Assembly (NCBI RefSeq): GCF_000219625.1 | Contig: NC_018213.1 | Location: 496,001-560,000 of the forward strand | Length of the DNA: 64,000 bases | Direction: 5' to 3' | DNA from: Zymoseptoria tritici IPO323 | Taxonomy: Eukaryota; Ascomycota; Dothideomycetes; Mycosphaerellales; Mycosphaerellaceae | Shown: piece by piece, positions 32,952-46,048 of the stretch | Numbering within the stretch: position 1 is the first letter of the stretch | Layout of the letters: every line of letters starts with the position of its first letter | Position numbers and translations under genes: made by a program | The notes under the pieces: generated by a model | Database searches by the model: none | Told to the model about the DNA's origin: nothing | Seen by the model: the letters and a program-made list of their open reading frames with translations, nothing else

Positions 32952-33200
32952 AGTATACAACGAGTAGTATATACAAGGAGAGGTGCGACTATAGCTAACT
33001 GCGAGATACAGGCACTACCACCCCCCCTTCTACCACAACGCGTCGACGCGCTAGCTATAGCTATAAATCGCACCTGCAGAACAACAACACTAGCACTGCC
33101 CTATTGCGGCTCTATAATAGCTGTAGTAGCAATTACAGAGGCTGTAACATGCACTACAGAGGTAAGAAGGTTTACCGCTTAATATAGCATAGCGCTATGC

Positions 33201-34079
33201 AACACACGAGTCGTTCAAAACTCTGCTAATCGCACCGGAAGGTTGTATCGACGATTACTGCCTTAAACGGCTGTGTAATTCACGATAAATGTGTTCTCTT
33301 GCACCATTCTCCGGCGCGCTTTTGGAGATAAGCATTGCAAACAGCACTAAAAGGTATAGCCTGAACACGCGTTGCACTTTCTTTGACGGACATCTTTCGA
33401 GTATTGTTTCATGTTCTTGCGCCACACTGTCTCGAACGCTGCTGTGCTTGATCGCTGTGGACTTGTTTGCTTGCTGTACGACCGCCGCTGAGTGCATGTG
33501 TCCATCTTTACAAATCGATGGTGGCACAATCTCAACCCAATCGTAGTACCTTGCACAGTGCGTACAAGGGGGAGAAATGGAGATCAACGAGAGCGGAGAG
33601 GCCACGCAACGAACGACCCTCTCCTATGAATGATAGCCACCCCTGTGAGAGCATTAATCATTGACCACGACCGAACAATATGGCCTCGTTGACGGCACGT
33701 TTACACGCCAACCAAGTCGTGAATCAATGCCTCCCGTCTTTCTCCGTGTCGAATAGTCGTAGCTGGTGGCACTTGCGCGAGCTGATCCTCACTGACTTGA
33801 GTTTGGGTTTCTTGGATTCGACGACGGCAATTGGTCAGACGCCGGGATGTTTCAGCGGCGGCTGAATCGAGGGGCGGCGGGATGTGCCTCTGGGCCCTGT
33901 CGGAGAAAGTGGCGGACTAAGAATTTCAAGGTTGATAGGGAGTCGACGTTCAACGTGAAGAAGACAGACCTCTCTCAAGCCATCATAGACAAGAAGGTCA
34001 ACCTTCTGCTTCTCCTCTCCTCCTTCTACACACCCACCTCCTATACCACACTTCTTCCACCACTCAAACCACCGCAATC
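33201..34079. other. Region between the Harbinger element and the UGM gene
   Basis: No gene recognised. The last 200 bases are the CT-rich leader of the UGM gene (from about 33960). Short open frames on both strands overlap one another. The right boundary of the transposon may lie within the first few dozen bases. Confidence 0.4.
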
Positions 34080-35954
<1,875 letters not shown>

Positions 35955-36254
35955 ACGCGAGGATGCTGCTTGAAAAGGTTGATGCTCAGCATAGGATGGA
36001 GTAAAAGGCGCGCATATATACCATAGATTGAATTCGCAAATGCGTCCTTGGTGATCAGCTGTATTGAAGTGCTCACCCTTTGTCACGATATAAGATGCCT
36101 CCGACACTTCCAGGATATATCGCCTCCTACACTTCCACGATTTAATGCCCACAGATTTAGATGTCCAACGCCGCGGTCGCTCCCGCCTGACTAAGCTTGT
36201 GTCGAAGTCGCTCCAGAACTTTTTTCTACATTCAATGCAAAATCAAACAAATAA

Positions 36255-39200
36255 ATGTCAAACCTCTGCGACCGCACGAAATCATCCAACATGCCTGGAA
36301 CCAAGCGACCGTTCCAAGCGGACTTGGACTCAACCAACGGCCCAGACGGAGACGCCGTCCACCCTTCCCGCAAACGAAAAGTCAGTGAAGCCGACGCCGA
36401 ACTCTCAGAAATCTTCAATGGCCTTCGTGATGAGCTGCCTACGGTCCGCACAGAAGCGACGCTCAATTTAATACGAAAGCTGGCCGTCAAGACACCGGAG
36501 CAGAGCCAAAAGATCAACAATGCCATCACCCGACTCATCAAAGGCGTCTGCAGCAGTTCCAAAGGTGCACGATTGGGATTCTCACTCGCGTTATCGGAAG
36601 TCCTACGACTGGCGAGGAAAGGCGAAGCGAAAGTCAGCGTGGGACAGATGGTGGAGAAAGTCGAAGCTTTAACGCGGCCGAGTGAGAGGGATGGCAAAGT
36701 CAGTGGGGAGGAGAAGAGGAATTATGCCATTGGACGACGATTCGCGTTTCAGGCGATTCTGCAGAGCGGTGCGTTATCGGAGAAGACGACGGAGGAAGAG
36801 GAGGCGAGGGTCGTGTTTGATGCTGTGGCGAAGTTGGCGGCGGAGAAGGATTGGTTGAGGAGTGAGTGCGGACTGATGCTGCATGAGTGGTTGAAAGCTC
36901 CGGGTGGGGAGGTCAAAGCGGGAGTTTTGAAGGCGTTGGTGGAGGTTTGGGCGGCGAAGGGGTTGGTGAAGACGCCGGAGGGAGTGGCGTTGTGGTTGAC
37001 GATTCGGACGGGTTTCGAGGGGTTCAAGTTGCCAAAGGGGCATTGGCATCATAATAACCCGTTGTCGTCGCAGGAGAGGGCGATGTTGACGAAGGTGTTG
37101 CTTAAGACGGCGGACGATTCGACGGAGGCTGCTGAAACGGAAGGTGCGGTGAAGAAGAAGTCTGCTGGGACGAGGGACTCGATTCCGAGTTTTGCTTGGA
37201 GTGTGGTGCTTGCTCACCTGTACGAGCAGAACAACGGAAAGGAGTTTGCACAGTTCTGGGAAGACTGTGTGGCGAAACCCATGTTCTCAGCCTCGTCGAA
37301 ACCGGAGAGGAAGTTTCTTGGCTTGCAAATCTTCACCAAAGCATTGGCGAGTGCTCCGGCGGAATTGCTGGGCAAAGTCACGCATGCGAACATCATTCGG
37401 TGCATTTTGGATCAGCGTGTTAAGCCGGATCGATATCTGTTCGAAGCCGCGAAACCTCCGTTGAACCAGATGGCGAGTCGAGCCAAGAGTGATCCTGCTG
37501 CTGGTGCTGAGATTGTCCGTCAAGTGTTGACTGTTCTACCTGCGGGCCCGCTGGACAAGTTGACGAAAGCGACCATCGATTCGATGCTGGCTGTGGCAGC
37601 TCCGCTCGAGCCGCTTGTGCAGACTTTTCATGATTTGTGCTTACGGCCGGGAGTGTCAGACACGAGTGAAGCCGAGAAGAAACGACGAATGTTGGCGGAC
37701 TTCATGCTGGAAATGGTGCGGACTCGGAGAAATGACGAGAGCAAGAAGTGGCTCAAACCTCTCCTGAAGCATCTCGCCGAGCTGGCGTATGCGGAGGTTG
37801 AGGGTGATGTGTCGCCCAAATTGACTGAAGCGAGTCGAGGTGTGTTCCGCGAGAAACTGATGCTGGCGCTCGGACATCTCATGGACCTCCCACTCGAGCA
37901 AGCAGTGGCGCATACTTCAACCGTGGTGGACAAGCTCCACTCTGCCCGCAAGTCGCTCTCGAACGAACTGGACAAGGACGCAAGTTCAGCCATCAAAGCT
38001 GCTCGCGCCCAGATCGCCAGTGCGGAAGCCAAGAAGGATGCCGACGACGACAGCGCGAACAAAGTTAACCTCGCCTTCCGTCTTCTGCTCGGTCTCGGAA
38101 TCTTACAAGTCTACAAGCAAGAGCCGGAGAGTGTGAGTGTGCTGCAAGACATTGTCACTTGCTACAGCAGTCCGCAAGACGATGGCGATGCTTCGACCAT
38201 GTTGGTCGAGCTGCTGCTCAGCTTTGTGTCCAAGCAATCATCGTTGTTCCGTAAGCTGGCGGAGCAAGTCTTTGCGGCCTTTGCGCCGGATGTCACCGCC
38301 GAGGCGTTGCAGAGTATGATTGACATCTTGTCGCAGAAGGAGAGTTTAGCTGGGCAGCAAGAGTTGTTCAAGCAGGGCGATGAGGAGGAAGAAGAAGATG
38401 ACGAAGATGATGACGATGACGAAGCCTCCGATGTCGAGATGGAAGACGTAGACGACGCATCCGACGTCGAAATCGTCAACGGCGTCGTCGCCAGCGCCGA
38501 CAACGAAGCCTCTGCCAGCGCCTCCGACTCTGCCAGCGATACCTCCTCCCCTCCCTCCAACGAAGACGAAGAAGCCGCCTTTGACCGCAAACTCGCCGCC
38601 GCCCTCGGAACAGCCGGAATAGACAACGACGCCGCCGCCTCCGACTCCGACGGATCCGACATGGACGACGACCAAATGATGGCTCTCGAACCGCACCTCA
38701 CCACCATTTTCGCCGAACGCAAAAAGGGCTCCCATACCAAACAAGACAACAAAGACGCCAAAGCGAATATTGTCAATTTCAAAAACCGCGTGTTGGATCT
38801 GTTGGGTGTGTATGTGAAGAGTCAGTATGCGAGTCCGCTGGTGTTGGATCTGTTGCATCCGCTTGTTACGTTGACGAGGACGACGGGGAGTCAGCCGACG
38901 GCGAAGAAGGCTTGTGATTTGTTGGTTACGCTGTTTAATGCTTGTAAAGAGCATAAGTCTTACCCCGACGCTCCTGCTATGCTGTCTACATCTACATCCG
39001 AATCCGACTCCAACGCCGAGGAAGAAGCCCAGGGCGAGGAAGAAGGCTCCGACGACGAAGACACCGTCGAAGCGTCCCCCCTCTACCTCATCCTCATGGC
39101 CATCCACGCGGAAATGATGCACGGCGGCTCGAAAGTGCACGCGACGGCATGTAGTCGGACGTCGCAATTCCTGGCGAAGATTTTGATTCATCAGGATCCC

Positions 39201-39332
39201 GAGCATTGGACGAGGGTGAATGCGATGTATGGGGAGTTGCAGGCGAGGTGGAGGGTGGATGTGGGGAGTAAGGTGCAGGGGAGTGTGTTTAATGATTGGC
39301 ATAGTTTTTCGATGCAGAGGGGTGGGGTTTGA
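36255..39332 (+). CDS. Pol5/Mybbp1a-like nucleolar protein (DNA polymerase phi family)
   Basis: Single exon, up to 1,025 residues. Two candidate starts are in frame: ATG at 36255 and ATG at 36291 (MPGTKRPFQ), the latter in better context (CCAACATG). The N-terminus has a KRPF...SRKRK nuclear-type basic stretch, then ARM/HEAT-like helices with GARLGFSLALSEVL near residue 105, a Pol5 family motif. An acidic block of about 20 Asp/Glu (roughly residues 708-735) and a second one near 920-940 separate the core from the C-terminal helices. Despite the name, the family has no polymerase active site; yeast Pol5 works in rRNA production and 60S subunit assembly in the nucleolus. It is convergent with the F-box gene, 204 bases apart. 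Confidence 0.88.
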   Translation: MSNLCDRTKSSNMPGTKRPFQADLDSTNGPDGDAVHPSRKRKVSEADAELSEIFNGLRDELPTVRTEATLNLIRKLAVKTPEQSQKINNAITRLIKGVCSSSKGARLGFSLALSEVLRLARKGEAKVSVGQMVEKVEALTRPSERDGKVSGEEKRNYAIGRRFAFQAILQSGALSEKTTEEEEARVVFDAVAKLAAEKDWLRSECGLMLHEWLKAPGGEVKAGVLKALVEVWAAKGLVKTPEGVALWLTIRTGFEGFKLPKGHWHHNNPLSSQERAMLTKVLLKTADDSTEAAETEGAVKKKSAGTRDSIPSFAWSVVLAHLYEQNNGKEFAQFWEDCVAKPMFSASSKPERKFLGLQIFTKALASAPAELLGKVTHANIIRCILDQRVKPDRYLFEAAKPPLNQMASRAKSDPAAGAEIVRQVLTVLPAGPLDKLTKATIDSMLAVAAPLEPLVQTFHDLCLRPGVSDTSEAEKKRRMLADFMLEMVRTRRNDESKKWLKPLLKHLAELAYAEVEGDVSPKLTEASRGVFREKLMLALGHLMDLPLEQAVAHTSTVVDKLHSARKSLSNELDKDASSAIKAARAQIASAEAKKDADDDSANKVNLAFRLLLGLGILQVYKQEPESVSVLQDIVTCYSSPQDDGDASTMLVELLLSFVSKQSSLFRKLAEQVFAAFAPDVTAEALQSMIDILSQKESLAGQQELFKQGDEEEEEDDEDDDDDEASDVEMEDVDDASDVEIVNGVVASADNEASASASDSASDTSSPPSNEDEEAAFDRKLAAALGTAGIDNDAAASDSDGSDMDDDQMMALEPHLTTIFAERKKGSHTKQDNKDAKANIVNFKNRVLDLLGVYVKSQYASPLVLDLLHPLVTLTRTTGSQPTAKKACDLLVTLFNACKEHKSYPDAPAMLSTSTSESDSNAEEEAQGEEEGSDDEDTVEASPLYLILMAIHAEMMHGGSKVHATACSRTSQFLAKILIHQDPEHWTRVNAMYGELQARWRVDVGSKVQGSVFNDWHSFSMQRGGV

Positions 39333-39536
39333 GCGGGCTTGAGCGACGTCAGGTACACCGGCTCTTTCACGATCACACAGGCGTCCTCCGAACGTACAGG
39401 CGATTTCCAGAGCCACAGAGCCTAGTCGCCTGTCGCAAAGGCATAGCGATCGCGGAGCACCAAAGACTTCGCCATTCAGCACAACGATCCTCCGACATTA
39501 CATTCAACCTACGAACATCAACACACCTTCAGACCA

Positions 39537-41129
39537 TTACTTCCTCGCCTTCCACCGCACCACCTTCTCCGCCCTAAACCTCGACCCAATCACCAACAAC
39601 GCAAACGCCTCCGTCCACAAATGATCCCACCTCGCATCCTCCCCCGGCAGCACTTTATTCGGCACCAGCTCGCCCGCCAAGTCCCCACTTCCACCAATCT
39701 TCAAAATCTCCGTCAAAAAATGCGACACCACCACCCGCGCCGCTACGCTGCCGTTGTTGACGTACTGCTGATACACCTCGTTGAGAACGGATGCCATCTC
39801 GGCGAATAGCAGGTCGCGGGTGATGCGGCAGAGTGGCGTTTTGGGATACCAGGGACAGTCGTCTGCGCGGAGGTAGGTGGGTGTCCATTCGTCGGCGTAG
39901 GTGCGGAGAAGGGGTTTGGGGGTTGTGGAGACTGATTTCCAGGTGTCGATGAGGAAGTTGTGAGAGAGTGCTAATTTGTGGAGGGGGAGAGCTTGCAATG
40001 CGGAGGGATACATCGTCCACTTTCCGTCGGTATCATAATCCCCCTTCGGCAGCTGTGCCCATTCCCACGCTGGTATATTGGGCCTCGATGCGATATACGG
40101 CGGTTCCAGTCTCTTTCTCCTGATCCACTCTTCCTTCGACACCTCTCCCGGCTGCTCCTCGTCCTCCAACACCCCTGCCGCCTGCTCCTGTTCCGAGACA
40201 ACATATTTCATCTCCACCGAATACCTCCCAATCCCTTCCGAAATAACATGACTCCCCCACGCCATCCCAAACGCCTCAAGACATCTCATCGGGCTCCCCA
40301 CATGCTGTCTCCACTCCCCGTCCCCTGCTCGTTTCGGACACATCATAAATGGCTCCAAGTCAATCGTCAACGACTTCATCCTCTTCCCGTTCAACAAAAT
40401 CCACAACACCTCCGCATTCACCACCCTCACCCCTCCGCAGCACTTCTTCTCCCTCTCCAGTCGGTCCCGCTCAATCGCCGCTGGCCACCGAGCTCGTCCG
40501 TCGAGATCTTCCCGTACTGTTCGAGGTGGGCGGTAGATTAGTTCTTGCACCCAGATTGACTCTTCGATTTTGCGCTCGAGGACCCGCAGACCGGTCAACT
40601 TTTCCATCACGCCTTTTCCCGCTGGACTGAGTAGCATGACTTCCACTTCACTCGAGGTTAGTGTGAGGGTATTGAGCGCGTACAGAGCCTCCACCGCGAG
40701 GGGATATAGTGCCTGACAGGTTCGCGCCACGGAGAGGTTCGGCATGCGGCTGGGTGGGTAGAGGTGTGGAAGTCCCGGGTCGGCGGCCCAGGACTCCAGC
40801 CGATTGCAGAGTCTCAGACAGTGGGAATACCATGGCTTCTTGAGCGAGGTGCGGAGACGGGAAGGCCAGGGTTTCTTCGTGGAGGAACGGACGGAAGGGT
40901 TAGGGAGGAGCGGCACGCAGGTGCATTTGAGGTTCGGGTGAGGGGTCGTGAGTTGGGTGGTGGGGGTTTCAGAGGCGATGACGAGGTGGAGGATGATGAG
41001 GAGGATTTCGTTTGGGAGGGAGAGGAGAGGGGAGGTTCGGGTGATTGGAGATCGTTGTAGTGTCTCGGAGCAGGGGTATGTCCAGCGGCGGGTGGGGTGG
41101 TGGTTGGGGACGGCTGTGGGACGGGGCAT
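39537..41129 (-). CDS. F-box-like protein of unknown specificity
   Basis: Single exon, 530 residues, ATG at 41129. LLSLPNEILLIILHLVI near residues 34-50 fits the start of an F-box, the segment that binds Skp1 in SCF ubiquitin ligases. The rest has no recognisable repeat: a segment VARTCQALYPLAVEALYALNTLTL resembles the helix that follows the F-box in the many fungal F-box proteins that describe a region of secondary structure rather than LRR or WD40. The C-terminal part has many Trp residues (WEWAQL, WKSVST, WDHLWTEAF). It may be a substrate receptor, but the target is unknown. The amino-terminal 30 residues are Pro/Thr-rich and poorly conserved in style. Alternative: an F-box-derived protein that no longer binds Skp1. 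Confidence 0.68.
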   Translation of the reverse strand: MPRPTAVPNHHPTRRWTYPCSETLQRSPITRTSPLLSLPNEILLIILHLVIASETPTTQLTTPHPNLKCTCVPLLPNPSVRSSTKKPWPSRLRTSLKKPWYSHCLRLCNRLESWAADPGLPHLYPPSRMPNLSVARTCQALYPLAVEALYALNTLTLTSSEVEVMLLSPAGKGVMEKLTGLRVLERKIEESIWVQELIYRPPRTVREDLDGRARWPAAIERDRLEREKKCCGGVRVVNAEVLWILLNGKRMKSLTIDLEPFMMCPKRAGDGEWRQHVGSPMRCLEAFGMAWGSHVISEGIGRYSVEMKYVVSEQEQAAGVLEDEEQPGEVSKEEWIRRKRLEPPYIASRPNIPAWEWAQLPKGDYDTDGKWTMYPSALQALPLHKLALSHNFLIDTWKSVSTTPKPLLRTYADEWTPTYLRADDCPWYPKTPLCRITRDLLFAEMASVLNEVYQQYVNNGSVAARVVVSHFLTEILKIGGSGDLAGELVPNKVLPGEDARWDHLWTEAFALLVIGSRFRAEKVVRWKARK

Positions 41130-41820
41130 TCTGCGAGATCATCTGGGCATTGGGATGGGAAGGAGGGAGGTGGTGGTGGTAAGTCTGTCCTTGTGGATGA
41201 CAGCAAGGTCGTTGCCAGGCCACTCGAGATGTTTGATGTTAGAGAAGATGAGGTCAAAGTGTACAAATCGGTACTTACTGCGATTTCTTATGCTTTTGAA
41301 TTTGCTTCGTGTGCTGTGTAAGCTGTAGTTACTGAAAGGTTTCTCAGATCTACCTGTCGTAGTTGACGCTCATATGACCCAATGGGTAGCAATGCTGCTA
41401 TTGATACCCTAGCCTCTTGCTGGATCCGTGGTCTGCTCAAGCTTCAGCTTCTTGGAATTCTCCGGTCGACCAATGGTACGCATTATAATTGAGTCGCCAT
41501 TTGTTCTCCTACCTGATTGAATAGCAAGATGGTCCCGCAATAGGTTCATCGATGATGTTGAGTTCAAAACTTTGCATCTTGTCAGGCTACGGTGGTAGGC
41601 TGGGTTGTAATTGGGCAAGTCAAGACGGCATAAACCCAACACCAATGCGATAGGGACGACTGAAGACTCAATCTTCACTACCGTCGAGCGAGAACGCTCA
41701 TGGAGGTTCCGGATAATTGATCAAACGATTCCTGGCGACCTCGGACCCTACGCTAACAGCCTTCAAGCTTGTGGTATTCATCGTTAGGCACTGCAGCAGT
41801 ATCAATGTTCGCCTTCCAGT
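41130..41820. other. Intergenic region, no gene recognised
   Basis: Contains the upstream region of the F-box gene on the left and the 3' flank of the Ppo gene on the right. No domain-bearing open frame seen. Confidence 0.4.
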
Positions 41821-44800
41821 CTACTCATCGTACTCAACAGTCAACGACGTTGGGAACGGCGACTCCCTCGCATTATCGTCCAGGTAATGCGTCAATACCA
41901 CACCCGCAACCACGTGCCTCGTCGTAGTAAACATCCCATTCTTTCCAGGCGCAGCACGCACATTCTTCAACTTGAACACCTCCCTCAACGTGGCCGCCAA
42001 AGCAGGGAGAACCAGCTTCGAGCCAAAGTCCGCGTGTAATCCGCTGCGGAGCATGAAGTAGCTCTCCCTCGGACGAGATGGATCAATCGTATCCGGGTCT
42101 GCAAAGGCAGATGCGTCTTTTGAGGAGCTGGAGGTGGCGATCAGGACGGTCTGGTCTCTCTTGATCCGAACAGATCCGTTCGCGCCGTCTTCGACAACGA
42201 CGTCTTTGGTTGCGACTCGTGGAAGACCAGGAACGACACCGGCGTGTCGCATGCCTTCCAGGACATATCCTTGCAGTTGAGACTCCGAAGCGGCGTCGTT
42301 CTGATGCGCAAGCTGCACAATGCGGCCCTTGTGCTGAGAATTATCCGGACGAAGATAGAAGGCGATCAAGAGAGAAGCCTGCTGGGTCACAATACCGGCG
42401 ACCGGAGCTCCCATTCCGATGCAATCGGTGACCAGGTCCCTCGTTGGAAGCTTGGAGTCGTTCAAGGCGTGGTAAAGACGATCGGCTTCTGGGCCGACCT
42501 CGTACGCAGAACCCTTGGCAAGCCTATCGACTATGGTTTCCTTGAATCCCTGTTGAGTCTTGAGGTGCGTTTCGAAAATGTTTCGCAGGACGGGTTCGGC
42601 CTTTTGATATCCGTCCCGGAGCTTCCACTCGTTGATAGGAAGGATATTGAAGTTTTGGTACAGGAAAGTGACCATGTACATGTCAAACAGCTGAGGGAGA
42701 GACAGCAGACCCTTGGGAGTCCTGGCAGTTTTCAGAGGGATGGCGAAGTGCTCCGCCAACCACATGATCGGAGCAACGTTGGTCACGTCGCGCACGATAT
42801 CGACAGATCGCTTCGAGCCGGCGTACTTGAGAGAGCTGTCCTTGATGAGTCTGGCCACGGTCTCGCTGAAGTATTTGGTGATCTTTCCATCGAAACCGTC
42901 CGTGAAGAACACCTTGGGCAAGAAGTTGGTCTTGTCCATTGAGAATGCTGGACGAAAGGTCTGCTCGTCTTCGAAGACCTGCTTGCATCCGGCTTGGCTA
43001 TGGACAGCGACGATGCCGCCATCGCTTCGATTGCGATTCAAGTCGTACCGATCAATCGCCTTGTTGCCCTTCAATATCCCAGCGACTGCCTTCGGAGTGT
43101 AGAAGGGTAGCAAAGCGTACGGAGAAGTGCCCTTGTATGCACCAGGAAGGCCAGTGAAGAGAAGGTGTGGGAGCATACCGCCGTACGAGCCTCCGGGTAG
43201 ACTGCCCAATTTTGCAAAGCCCCAGTTGGTCAAAGTGTTGCTGTTGAAGTCGTAGCTGAGGAAGCGATCGCCGCGGACCAAGGCGACGGCATCATCCAAG
43301 ATTCCGCGCCCTGTCGTTTGACCCGGACAGACTCCACTGCCAGGCATGGCTGGTTTCGTGCACTCTGCCATCAGGCCTGGATACAGTTCCAAATTGTCAA
43401 TGTGACCGTACAATAGCTCGGCGGCACGGGCGGTCTTCTTGTCAGGATTCCAGTCCTCGAAGGATTCATACGCTTTCAAGTTGAGATACGTGCGGAATCT
43501 AGATACGGCGTCAGTATGTAGTAGAACCTCGGGAGAGACATACTCACTCATTCATTGTGCAGACTTTAAAGTGGTTGCGAGCCTGCAGTTGACCCATCAA
43601 GTCGACCACCTTCAAGCTGGCCGGCGTTCCATGAGCACCGAAAGCATGTGCAGGCTCATCAACGCAGTTTTTTAAGATCTCACCCAGATCATTGTCGCTG
43701 AAGCGTCCATCAGCTCCGCGCTTGATGCCGCCAAATGTCCAAAGACGAGGCTCAGTGCTCATGAGCTTGTGTCCTTGCGTCTTTACAACCTTCGTGAATG
43801 TTTCGGCCGTGACGTCGTCGATGTGTCCGATCTCGGGAGCGGATTCACGTATGATGTCTTCCATCCATTGCGCGTCGGCAGCACTCAGAGCCGCATGCCA
43901 GTGATAAAGTACAGCGAACTCGGTCGAGACCACATTGCCTGTACCTCTTTCCACTCGAGATCCTCCTTTCTTGATCTCTGCTCCGAGGTCCAGTGACCAC
44001 TCGGAGTTGGCGCGGGGCGTGTTGAGAATGGCGGCGACGTAGTCCTTCAGTACTACCGTTGCAAAGAAACCGACGTTGATATTGCGAGAGAGCTGGAAGA
44101 TGTCGTTGTCTTGCCTGTTTTTTTGATCAGTGCCCAAAATACTGTTGAGAGGATCGACTTGCAGCAGACTCACCATACTTGCTGCTCCTTATCGAGACTA
44201 TCCCATGGTTTGTACTTGCCGTCCTCATTGATGGTATACAGAGACTGTGCAATCTCGTTGTGATTCCTTGAAAACATTACCAAGACCGCAACCACGCCCG
44301 GAGGCATCATCATGATCCTCTCCGAAGCGATCGAATCAGGATATATGGTGCCGTTATTGTATGTCCGCACTCTCTTTTGCTCCACTTCAGTGTTTCCATA
44401 TAGCGTGCTGAGATCGACATAGCTGGAAGTCTCGTTGATCCAATGATGCTCGCGAGAGGTCTGGAAGCACTCGTGAATGACGATAGTTGCAAAGCTGAAG
44501 AAGAGGCGGTTCAGACCGGATGGGTGTTCGCGGAAAGCTCCATCTCGCTTCAGCAATTGCTCAAAGACAAGCTCGACGTCTGGAAGATTGGGTCCCTTTG
44601 GCTTCACAGGTGGCACACTCCGAGAGTATGGTGTCCCGGCCTTGCCCATTTCTGGCTGCCAGGGATTGTTGCCGCCGCCGTCGTGTCGTCGATAGCGCGA
44701 TTCTGGTCCCGCGAGTGTAGCAGCTGGATGAGGCAAATCGTTCCACAGCATGCCGATGAAGCCGTTTGAGACCGTGGAGCCAAGACCACTGTTCGAAGGA

Positions 44801-45051
44801 AGTGATTGAAGCATAGAAACGCCATTCTCGAGAAGGAGCTGCTTGTCGTCTAGTGGTTCACCGCCTGCCATGTCGACGAGTGCGCCGCCGAGCATCTTGA
44901 CATTCTTCACGCCGATAGACGACAGGTCAGACATCAGCGATGTCTTCTCTCCATTGACTCCATTGGTTTCTTCTCTCGACCTTCGATCGGGGGCGGTGGA
45001 CGGCTTGCGTCGAATTGAGCCTAAAAGGCTCTTAAGCTGACCGACTGCCAT
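41821..45051 (-). CDS. Ppo-type fatty acid dioxygenase with P450-like C-terminal domain
   Basis: Three exons: 45051-44174, 44114-43548, 43498-41821, giving 1,040 residues. The N-terminal animal-type heme peroxidase domain keeps its key residues: distal His in VIHECF (about residue 193), the SSYVDLSTLYG motif, and catalytic Tyr and proximal His in VLYHWH (Tyr363, His366). It should abstract hydrogen from linoleic or oleic acid and add O2, making oxylipin hydroperoxides that act as developmental signals. The C-terminal P450 domain keeps the ExxR motif (EGMR, about 896-899). At the heme-thiolate position, where GxHxCxG is expected, the sequence is GLHADFG, with Asp near residue 972. A missing heme Cys is known for 10R-dioxygenase (PpoC-type) enzymes that release the hydroperoxide instead of making a diol. 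I therefore favour PpoC-like over PpoA-like. Confidence 0.9.
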
Positions 45052-46048
45052 CGTTGCGAAGTCTTGACCGAATGCTGGTATACTCAAGAGGTAGAAGAGG
45101 GTGTTGAAGCAAGGAGACAATGAGCAAAGCTTGCGGATTGCTACTCACGCATGGGTAGCCGCCAGTACGAGCACAAAGCGCGTTGAGGTCTCCGGAGCAT
45201 CGCGACACGAGTGGCCTGAGCATTTCTGCGCACATCTGCGACATTGACACGTAATAAGCAAGCCATGATTGGACGGCAGAGCTGAGTACATCTCCGTCTG
45301 GACTGACGATCGTTCAGCGGCGTTGGCAAGCTGTGGTATGCAGGTTGCATGGTGCGAGCGTGAACGCAGTCGACGCGAGAAAATGTGTGGGGCGAGACCC
45401 GTTTGAGGCATTGCGCAGTTCGGGAAGAGGGTCCTTCCGAGTCGTGACAGCGAATAGCACGTCTGAACGGATGGACGTAGCTGTCATCGTTCGATCAGCT
45501 GGCGGGAAGCGCCGTGGAGCCGGAACACACTTTCGATGAACCTCATGTGCGAGAGGTGGTCGTGCGTTGATGCTACTGCAAAGCACTGCAAGCTCTGCAA
45601 TTCGTGGAACTTGTGGTAGTAGTGCTGCAGCTGAATGAGGTCGATAGTCACCTGTCCAACCTACCTAGTCTCACACTAGCGCACGACTGGAAAGTCTACT
45701 TACCTCCGCGCCAATGGCCAGATGTGGTGGTGAACTTCTGCGTCGTGCAATGTCCAGATTGGTGAAGATCGACAGTGCGGCGAAGGACCGACGGGCGAAA
45801 CGGCGCGAAGCAGATTGTCTATCTGGCCAGGTCTCAGAGCGTGTTGCATGTAGCGGCGATCGGTTGCATGGTCAATGTGGTACCTCCAATGCAGTGTGTG
45901 CATCGCCGTGATTTGCAGGAACCACGTCACCAGCTCGTGGAGCTCACTATTCTTGTTCGTGAGTTTGGTGTTGCCTTTTCCAGCATGTGCCGTGCGACTT
46001 CGTCCCAGCTTCACAGCAGGACCAAGTGCGACAGCCAAAGCTTTCAAT
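45052..46048. promoter_or_regulatory. Shared upstream region of the divergent Ppo and DUF2235 genes
   Basis: About 1 kb between two divergent starts. Short open frames only; none convincing. Both promoters must lie here. No clear TATA box or palindrome found. Confidence 0.45.

Larger units (their letters stand above)
29650..33200. mobile_element. PIF/Harbinger-type DNA transposon, inactivated (boundaries approximate)
   Basis: A transposase frame on the plus strand (29909-31051) and a second frame on the minus strand (32951-31404) face each other. PIF/Harbinger elements carry exactly such a DDE transposase plus a second Myb/SANT-like or DNA-binding protein. Both frames are broken only by TAG/TAA. 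I could not identify terminal inverted repeats or the expected 3-bp TWA target duplication, so the ends are estimates. A direct repeat TTAGCGTGATAAC (29676 and 29721) sits near the left side. Confidence 0.75.

Noticed and set aside
38346..39482. 378-codon open frame on the minus strand
   Set aside because: Antisense to the acidic C-terminal part of the Pol5-like gene; Gly/Val repeats arise from reversed Asp/Glu and Pro codons.
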